Part shown: positions 59,042 to 64,000 of the stretch, piece by piece
Position numbering within the stretch: the stretch's first letter is position 1
Layout of the letters: every line of letters begins with the position of its first letter
From: Neobacillus niacini NBRC 15566
Lineage (GTDB): Bacteria > Bacillota > Bacilli > Bacillales > Cytobacillaceae
DNA length: 64,000 bases
Direction: 5' to 3'
Assembly: GCF_001591505.1 (NCBI RefSeq)
Contig: NZ_BCVA01000026.1
Location: 18,961-82,960 of the forward strand
Translations under genes and position numbers: made by a program
Notes under the pieces: generated by a model
What the model saw: the letters and a program-made list of their open reading frames with translations, nothing else
What the model was told of the DNA's origin: nothing
Databases searched by the model: none

Positions 59042-61075
59042 GTGGTGACGATAAAAAATCTAGGTGTTTTAATTGCAGTAATCATGGTCATAGCGATGAT
59101 GGTCATCCCACTGCCAACGGTTTTGCTAGATATATTACTAATTATTAATCTTTCCATCTCCATTATGATTCTATTAATTACGATGAACACGAAAGAGCCG
59201 CTGGATTTCTCTATCTTTCCTGCTCTTCTCTTGCTGACAACTCTCTTTCGTCTTGCCTTGAATGTGTCCAGTACAAGAGTTATCCTCTCAACTGCAAAAT
59301 CCGGAGCGGTCATTGAAACATTTGGTGACTTTGTTATTGGCGGAAATATGGTGGTTGGATTAATTGTCTTTTTAATCTTGGTCATTGTTCAATTCATCGT
59401 TATTACAAAAGGATCGGAACGGGTAGCAGAAGTAGCAGCACGCTTTACATTAGATGCCATGCCGGGAAAACAAATGAGTATTGATGCCGATTTAAATACG
59501 GGGATGATCAATGATCAGGAAGCGCGTCTAAGAAGAAGCAAAGTTGAGCGGGAAGCGGACTTCTACGGTTCCATGGATGGTGCAAGTAAATTTGTAAAAG
59601 GCGATGCGATCGCTGGAATCATTATTCTAATTATTAATATCATCGGTGGATTTATCATTGGAATGACAATGCACGGGATGGATTTTTCCCAAGCAGTCAA
59701 TACATTTACGCTTTTATCTGTTGGTGATGGTCTAGTGAGTCAGATTCCCGCCCTGTTAATTTCTACGGCAACAGGGATTATGGTAACGAGAGCAGCTTCA
59801 GAAGGCAATCTTGGTGATGATTTAATGAAGCAAATGTCTTTGTACCCAAGTCTGTTATATGTAGTTGCGGGATGTATTGCATTACTGGGAGTCGTCACAC
59901 CCATTGGGATTTTCCTTACATGGGGAATTGCCGGGTTACTCGCATTTGCTGCCTATAGCACACAGAATAAACGCACGAAGCAAGAGGAAGCGATCGAGAC
60001 TACGCAATCAGAACAAGAGCTAGAAAAAGTGCGCAAGCCAGAAAATGTATTTGCTTTACTGAGAGAAGATCCGATTGAATTCGAATTTGGCATTGGTTTG
60101 ATCATGCTTGCAGATGTCAATCAAGGCGGGGATTTATTAGACCGGGTTGTTGCGATTCGCCGGCAAATTGCGTTGGATTTGGGATTAGTCGTTCCCGTCA
60201 TTCGCATTCGTGATAATATTCAGCTTCACCATAATGAGTATGTGATAAAAATAAAAGGAAATGAAGTAGCCAAGGGCGAGATTTTATTAGACCATTTCTT
60301 AATGCTAAATCCGAATGATGAGGAACATGGAATCGACGGAATTGAAACAGTAGAGCCCACATTTGGACTGCCTGCGCTATGGATTACAGAAGATAAGAAG
60401 GATGAGGCCGAGCTGTTTGGTTATACGGTCATCGACCCTTCTTCAATCGTCAGCACGCATCTTTCTGAAACGATCCGTAAATTTGCTCATGAAATCTTAG
60501 GACGAGAAGAAACGACACAATTAATTAACCATGTAAAAGAAAATCAGCCATCTTTAGTAGAAGAATTAATACCAAATGTCCTTTCAGTTGGTGATGTTCA
60601 AAAGGTGTTACAAAAGCTGTTAAAAGAGAATGTTTCAATCAGAAGTCTTACTTCTATCTTTGAGGCACTCGCCGATTACTCTGTCTACACGAAAAATCCT
60701 GACATCTTAACGGAATATGTAAGGCAGGCATTGGCCCGTCAATTAACGTCTCAATATGTTCGGAACGGCGTAGTTCACGCGATTCAGGTCGGAGCAGGAA
60801 TTGAAAAGAAACTGGCAGAGTCGATTACGAGGACAGAGCAAGGGGATATTCTTACCATAGACCCTGAATCCTCAAGCCAAATGATCCATTCTTTTTCTCA
60901 AAAAATTGAGCAAATGTCCCAACTTGGAATTCGGCCGATTATTTTAACATCCGCAGGGATTCGGATGTATGTACGGCAAATGATGGAACGAACATTGGCT
61001 GATATCCCTATTCTTTCCTATAACGAGTTAGAGGCAAACGTTGAGGTTCAAAGTGTTGGAGTGGTTAATCTATGA
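59042..61075 (+). CDS. flhA: Flagellar export gate protein FlhA
   Basis: A 677-residue protein: eight membrane segments in the first 310 residues, with the FHIPEP-type signature region (RLALNVSSTRVIL; EVAARFTLDAMPGKQMSIDADLNTG), and a cytoplasmic domain (about 330-677). Start GTG 59042 or GTG 59045, with GAGGAGG upstream. Confidence 0.96.
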   Translation: MVTIKNLGVLIAVIMVIAMMVIPLPTVLLDILLIINLSISIMILLITMNTKEPLDFSIFPALLLLTTLFRLALNVSSTRVILSTAKSGAVIETFGDFVIGGNMVVGLIVFLILVIVQFIVITKGSERVAEVAARFTLDAMPGKQMSIDADLNTGMINDQEARLRRSKVEREADFYGSMDGASKFVKGDAIAGIIILIINIIGGFIIGMTMHGMDFSQAVNTFTLLSVGDGLVSQIPALLISTATGIMVTRAASEGNLGDDLMKQMSLYPSLLYVVAGCIALLGVVTPIGIFLTWGIAGLLAFAAYSTQNKRTKQEEAIETTQSEQELEKVRKPENVFALLREDPIEFEFGIGLIMLADVNQGGDLLDRVVAIRRQIALDLGLVVPVIRIRDNIQLHHNEYVIKIKGNEVAKGEILLDHFLMLNPNDEEHGIDGIETVEPTFGLPALWITEDKKDEAELFGYTVIDPSSIVSTHLSETIRKFAHEILGREETTQLINHVKENQPSLVEELIPNVLSVGDVQKVLQKLLKENVSIRSLTSIFEALADYSVYTKNPDILTEYVRQALARQLTSQYVRNGVVHAIQVGAGIEKKLAESITRTEQGDILTIDPESSSQMIHSFSQKIEQMSQLGIRPIILTSAGIRMYVRQMMERTLADIPILSYNELEANVEVQSVGVVNL

Positions 61076-62199
61076 TTATCAAAACCTATGTCGTCAACAA
61101 GGTAACGGAAGCTTATCCAATGATTTTCCATGATTTAGGAACAGAAGCTTTTATCTTAAAAACGAAGCCCATTAAAACAGGAGGATTTTTTGGTCTGTTT
61201 CGAAAAAAACAGGTCGAAGTGGTAGCGGCTGCTGATCATTATCCCGAAAAGTCAACTCATGCGGAGTCGAATATGAGAGCCGAAAAACCGGTGAACGTTA
61301 CCCAGAAGGAAGTACTAAAAGAGCTGTCCGAGGTAAAGGGATTAATTAAGACAATCGTTAAAGATGAACAGAAAACTTTACCAACCACGGTAAAAAAGTG
61401 GGTACAGCGCCTGCGGGAACAAGAAGTGGATGAAGAAGTAATTGAGTATATTGTAAAAAAAGTGAAAATGAATCAGATTCAAAACCTAACTCCTCAAGAG
61501 ATTGAGCAAAGCTTCATGACGATTATTGAGCAGCTTTTTGAAGAAGGACAAGAAAAGGATACAGATTCTACTCCTTTTCTAATTACCTTAGTCGGTCCTA
61601 CGGGTGTGGGTAAAACGACCACGATTGCCAAGTTAGCGGCAGCCCGAGTTTTTCACCAAAGACAGAAAGTTGGTTTATTGACGACGGATACATACCGAAT
61701 AGCGGCGGTGGAGCAGTTGAAAACGTACGCGGGGATTTTGAACATCCCGTTAGAAGTCGTTTCCAGTCCAGATGATTTATCAAAATCGATGGAGGCATTG
61801 AAAGGCTGTCATTTGATTTTTATGGATAGCGCCGGCCGAAATTATCTAGAAGAAGAATATGTTGAAGAAATCAATCAATATTTACGCTGTGATACACCGC
61901 AGGAAAATTACCTAGTTCTTAGTATGACAACCCGTTGGCGGGATATGCGGAACATCGTGGAACAGATGAAATCTGTCCCAATTGACAAGCTTATTTTAAC
62001 AAAATGGGATGAAACAAGCTGCTACGGTGTTGCTCTTAATATGGTCTATCACTATCCATATCCTTTGTCCTATGTGAGCTTAGGACAAGGAGTTCCGCAG
62101 GATATTATGAAGACAGACCCCGTTTTTATGGCAAAAAAGATTTTAGGAGTAGATGAGCATGAAACAGGATCAAGCACACCAATTAAGACATTTATCTAA
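61072..62199 (+). CDS. flhF: Flagellar SRP-like GTPase FlhF
   Basis: A 375-residue protein: an N-terminal variable B domain (about 1-100), an N domain and the G domain with P-loop GPTGVGKTTT (K181), TDTYRIAAVEQLKTYA and the DSAGR motif. It sets the place and number of flagella with FlhG. It overlaps flhA by 4 bases and flhG by 41. Confidence 0.95.
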   Translation: MIIKTYVVNKVTEAYPMIFHDLGTEAFILKTKPIKTGGFFGLFRKKQVEVVAAADHYPEKSTHAESNMRAEKPVNVTQKEVLKELSEVKGLIKTIVKDEQKTLPTTVKKWVQRLREQEVDEEVIEYIVKKVKMNQIQNLTPQEIEQSFMTIIEQLFEEGQEKDTDSTPFLITLVGPTGVGKTTTIAKLAAARVFHQRQKVGLLTTDTYRIAAVEQLKTYAGILNIPLEVVSSPDDLSKSMEALKGCHLIFMDSAGRNYLEEEYVEEINQYLRCDTPQENYLVLSMTTRWRDMRNIVEQMKSVPIDKLILTKWDETSCYGVALNMVYHYPYPLSYVSLGQGVPQDIMKTDPVFMAKKILGVDEHETGSSTPIKTFI

Positions 62200-63028
62200 C
62201 TCACTAGTTAGCCATGAGCGGACTTCCCGTGTTGTCACGATTGCCTCGGGTAAGGGTGGAGTGGGGAAATCAAACTTCACCTTAAGTTTTGCGCTTAGTT
62301 TGATGGAGCTGGGAAAGAAAGTCGTTGTAATCGATCTCGACATTGGTATGGCAAACTTAGATATTCTCATGGGGGCAACTCCAAAACAACACTTATGGGA
62401 TATGATCCGAGAACGGAAAAGCATTTGGAGTGTACTAGAAAAAGGACCGGGCGGGTTGGAATATATTGCAGGGGGTTCTGGATTTCAGCAACTTCTTCAA
62501 TTAAAGGACGAGGAGAGACAGTATTTTTTTCAGGAGTTAGAAAAACTTCATGGGTATGCCGATATTATTTTGATTGATACCGGTGCAGGATTAACCGTTG
62601 AATCACAACAATGTCATTTGTCAGCCGATGAAATTATTCTCCTAACAACGCCTGAACCGACTGCGATAGCAGACGCTTATTCGGTTATAAAAATATTACA
62701 TAGCCAAAATCCTGCGCTCTCTTTTCAATTGGTGGTAAACCGGGTATCGCGCCAAAAAGAAGGAATAGAGGTGGCTAGTAAAGTCAAACTAGCAGTTCAA
62801 TCCTTTTTAAAAAAAGAAATAAAGATCTTTGGAGCGATCCCAGATGACGCCGCCGTTACGCAAGCGGTATTGAAACAAGTACCTTTTTATATCGCATTTC
62901 CACGATCTCCGGCGTCAGTAACGCTAAGGAACTTAGCTGAAAGATTTGTGACAGGTTCTACGGTATCAGAAGACAACAAAGGAATTAAAGGGTTTATTCG
63001 TAATTTTTCAAGATTGCTAAGGTCATAA
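62159..63028 (+). CDS. flhG: MinD-like ATPase FlhG (YlxH)
   Basis: A 289-residue MinD-type ATPase with deviant Walker A KGGVGKSN (about 30-37), IDLDIGMANLDILMGA and a DTGAGL motif. It regulates FlhF and C-ring assembly. The N-terminal DQAHQLRHL part resembles the FlhF-activating DQA-x-LR peptide of B. subtilis FlhG. ATG 62159 gives a 9-base gap from AGGAG; ATG 62153 would give only 3. Confidence 0.93.
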   Translation: MKQDQAHQLRHLSNSLVSHERTSRVVTIASGKGGVGKSNFTLSFALSLMELGKKVVVIDLDIGMANLDILMGATPKQHLWDMIRERKSIWSVLEKGPGGLEYIAGGSGFQQLLQLKDEERQYFFQELEKLHGYADIILIDTGAGLTVESQQCHLSADEIILLTTPEPTAIADAYSVIKILHSQNPALSFQLVVNRVSRQKEGIEVASKVKLAVQSFLKKEIKIFGAIPDDAAVTQAVLKQVPFYIAFPRSPASVTLRNLAERFVTGSTVSEDNKGIKGFIRNFSRLLRS

Positions 63029-63050
63029 TGTTTGGGAAGGGGAATATATA

Positions 63051-63758
63051 GTGAATTGGAATGTGGAAGAGGCAATGGATCAATATATTCCATTGGTTCA
63101 TAGAGTTGTGAGGCATATGAAACGAAGCTTATCGGATGCGGCAGATGAAAATGATCTCATTTCTTATGGAATGACAGGTTTGTGGGATGCGGGTAAAAAG
63201 TTTGATCCTTCTCAAGGAATCAAATTTGAAACATATGCTGCTCAGCGGATCCGCGGCGAAATTCTCGATGGAATACGACAAAATGACCATGTATCCCGAA
63301 CATTGCGAAAAAAAGAGAAAACATACTGGAATGCCCTGGAGACATTAGAGCAGTCCTATATGCGCCGCCCCACTCCGACAGAAGTAAGTGAACATATGGG
63401 TATAAGCATGAAAGAATATGAACAAACACAATTACAACTATCTTTTATTCATCAAGACTCATTAGACGAACCGAAAAGCTTAGAGGAAAATGCAGCGGTT
63501 CAACAAATTGAGGACAACAAATCGATTAAACAGGACGAATGGCTAGAGGCGAAAGAACGGAAACAAGCGTTAGCTGAGTTGATTGAGACCCTGCCCGAAA
63601 GAGAAAAGCTTATTTTGGCATTAATTTACTTCGAAAATTTAAGCTTTACAGACGTCAGTAAAGTTTTTGGGTTACACAAATCCCGCATTTCGCAGCTTCA
63701 TAATCAGGCCATCAAAAGATTACGTAAATCTCTAGAAACAAAAGGGATCGAATGGTAA
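63051..63758 (+). CDS. sigD: Flagellar sigma factor sigma-D (FliA/SigD)
   Basis: A 235-residue sigma-70-family factor: region 2 (about 12-85; LVHRVVRHMKRSL, DENDLISYGMTGLWDAGKKFDPSQGIKFETYAAQRIRGEILDGIR), region 3 and region 4 (about 180-230; LPEREKLILALIYFENLSFTDVSKVFGLHKSRISQLHNQAIKRLRK). It transcribes the GCCGATAC promoters seen before flgM, hag, fliD and the small riboswitch gene, and is held by FlgM. GTG start with GAAGGGGAA upstream. No chemotaxis gene separates it from flhG. Confidence 0.95.
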   Translation: MNWNVEEAMDQYIPLVHRVVRHMKRSLSDAADENDLISYGMTGLWDAGKKFDPSQGIKFETYAAQRIRGEILDGIRQNDHVSRTLRKKEKTYWNALETLEQSYMRRPTPTEVSEHMGISMKEYEQTQLQLSFIHQDSLDEPKSLEENAAVQQIEDNKSIKQDEWLEAKERKQALAELIETLPEREKLILALIYFENLSFTDVSKVFGLHKSRISQLHNQAIKRLRKSLETKGIEW

Positions 63759-63767
63759 ATGGCTTTG

Positions 63768-63806
63768 AAACAGACAAATCGTCCCTGCGGTTCGTCTGTT
63801 TTTTCC
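63768..63806 (+). terminator. Terminator of the fliM-sigD operon
   Basis: AAACAGACAAATCG pairs with CGGTTCGTCTGTTT (one mismatch), then TTTTTTCC. Confidence 0.9.
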
Positions 63807-63835
63807 TAAAAATAGAAGATTCATTTTAAAACCAG

Positions 63836-64000
63836 GGGGATTGAGGACAAAACAAGGAGCGAGTTTGGAAGATTTGTCCCCAAGCAGGTGGATTGAGGAC
63901 AAAACAGAGAGAAAGTTTGGAAGATTTGTCCCCAAGCAAGGGGATTGGGGACAAAACCAAGCGTGAGTTGTTAAGATTTGTCCCCAAGCAAGGGGATTGG
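63836..64000. repeat. 52-bp tandem repeat array at the right edge
   Basis: The phrase GATTGAGGACAAAAC... GATTTGTCCCCAAGCA recurs with starts of TTGAGG at 63841, 63893 and 63945 and TTGG at 63997: period exactly 52 and three full copies plus the start of a fourth. GGACAAA and TTTGTCC within each unit are complementary, so each copy can form a hairpin. The array continues beyond the window; the middle portion of the unit varies more than the ends. No coding sequence is seen. Confidence 0.85.

Noticed and set aside
63836..64000. A CRISPR array
   Set aside because: The 52-base unit repeats without unique spacers, carries internal complementarity, and no cas gene is near.

Overview
The window looks like the chromosome of a motile, spore-former-type Bacillaceae bacterium (Bacillus/Neobacillus-like). 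The reasons are the low-GC codon use, strong AGGAGG-type ribosome binding sites, CcpA cre boxes, PTS operons with PRD or RpiR regulators, YesMN-type two-component genes, and a Bacillus-style flagellar set (FlgM/FlgN, FlhO/FlhP, YaaR, FlhF/FlhG, sigma-D). Genus and species cannot be fixed from the sequence alone.

Positions 1 to about 27,200 hold sugar-utilisation modules. (1) The 3' part of a MupG-like 6-phosphomuramidase gene. (2) A secreted GH84 beta-N-acetylglucosaminidase behind a cre box and what looks like an antiterminator-target/terminator leader. (3) A PRD-type activator followed by a lactose/chitobiose-family PTS operon (EIIA, glycosylasparaginase, EIIC, CutC, EIIB). The enzyme content suggests use of GlcNAc or GlcNAc-Asn released from glycoproteins. 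(4) A maltose-type locus (RpiR regulator, EIICB, GH4 6-phospho-alpha-glucosidase). (5) Two small acidic proteins around a REP-like hairpin, and an aldo/keto reductase. (6) A YesMN-like two-component system with a solute-binding protein, then an ABC importer without its own ATPase, an intracellular GH32 fructosidase and a fructokinase: a fructan/fructooligosaccharide locus with cre sites.

From 27,294 to 63,758 the window is an almost uninterrupted flagellar island. On the minus strand are motA, motB and a C39-like peptidase, then a separate 40-residue membrane protein with its own sigma-D promoter and c-di-GMP-I riboswitch. On the plus strand are yaaR-flhO-flhP; a MITE-like element; flgM-flgN-flgK-flgL; a PilZ protein; hag; a 1320-residue FN3/OmpL47-repeat secreted protein; and fliD-muramidase-fliK-flgD-flgE. 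A second c-di-GMP-I riboswitch with a terminator then precedes fliM-fliN-fliT-fliS-flgB-flgC-fliE-fliF-fliG-fliH-fliI-fliJ-fliN2-fliO-fliP-fliQ-fliR-flhB-flhA-flhF-flhG-sigD. No chemotaxis genes, fliY, fliL, fliW or csrA are present in the cluster. fliP carries an in-frame TAA followed directly by ATG. The right edge enters a 52-bp tandem repeat array.

The recurring theme of the flagellar half is c-di-GMP: two GEMM-I riboswitches and one PilZ protein sit within 20 kb. This suggests that the second messenger controls both production of the C-ring/export genes and a small membrane protein made at the same time as flagellin.
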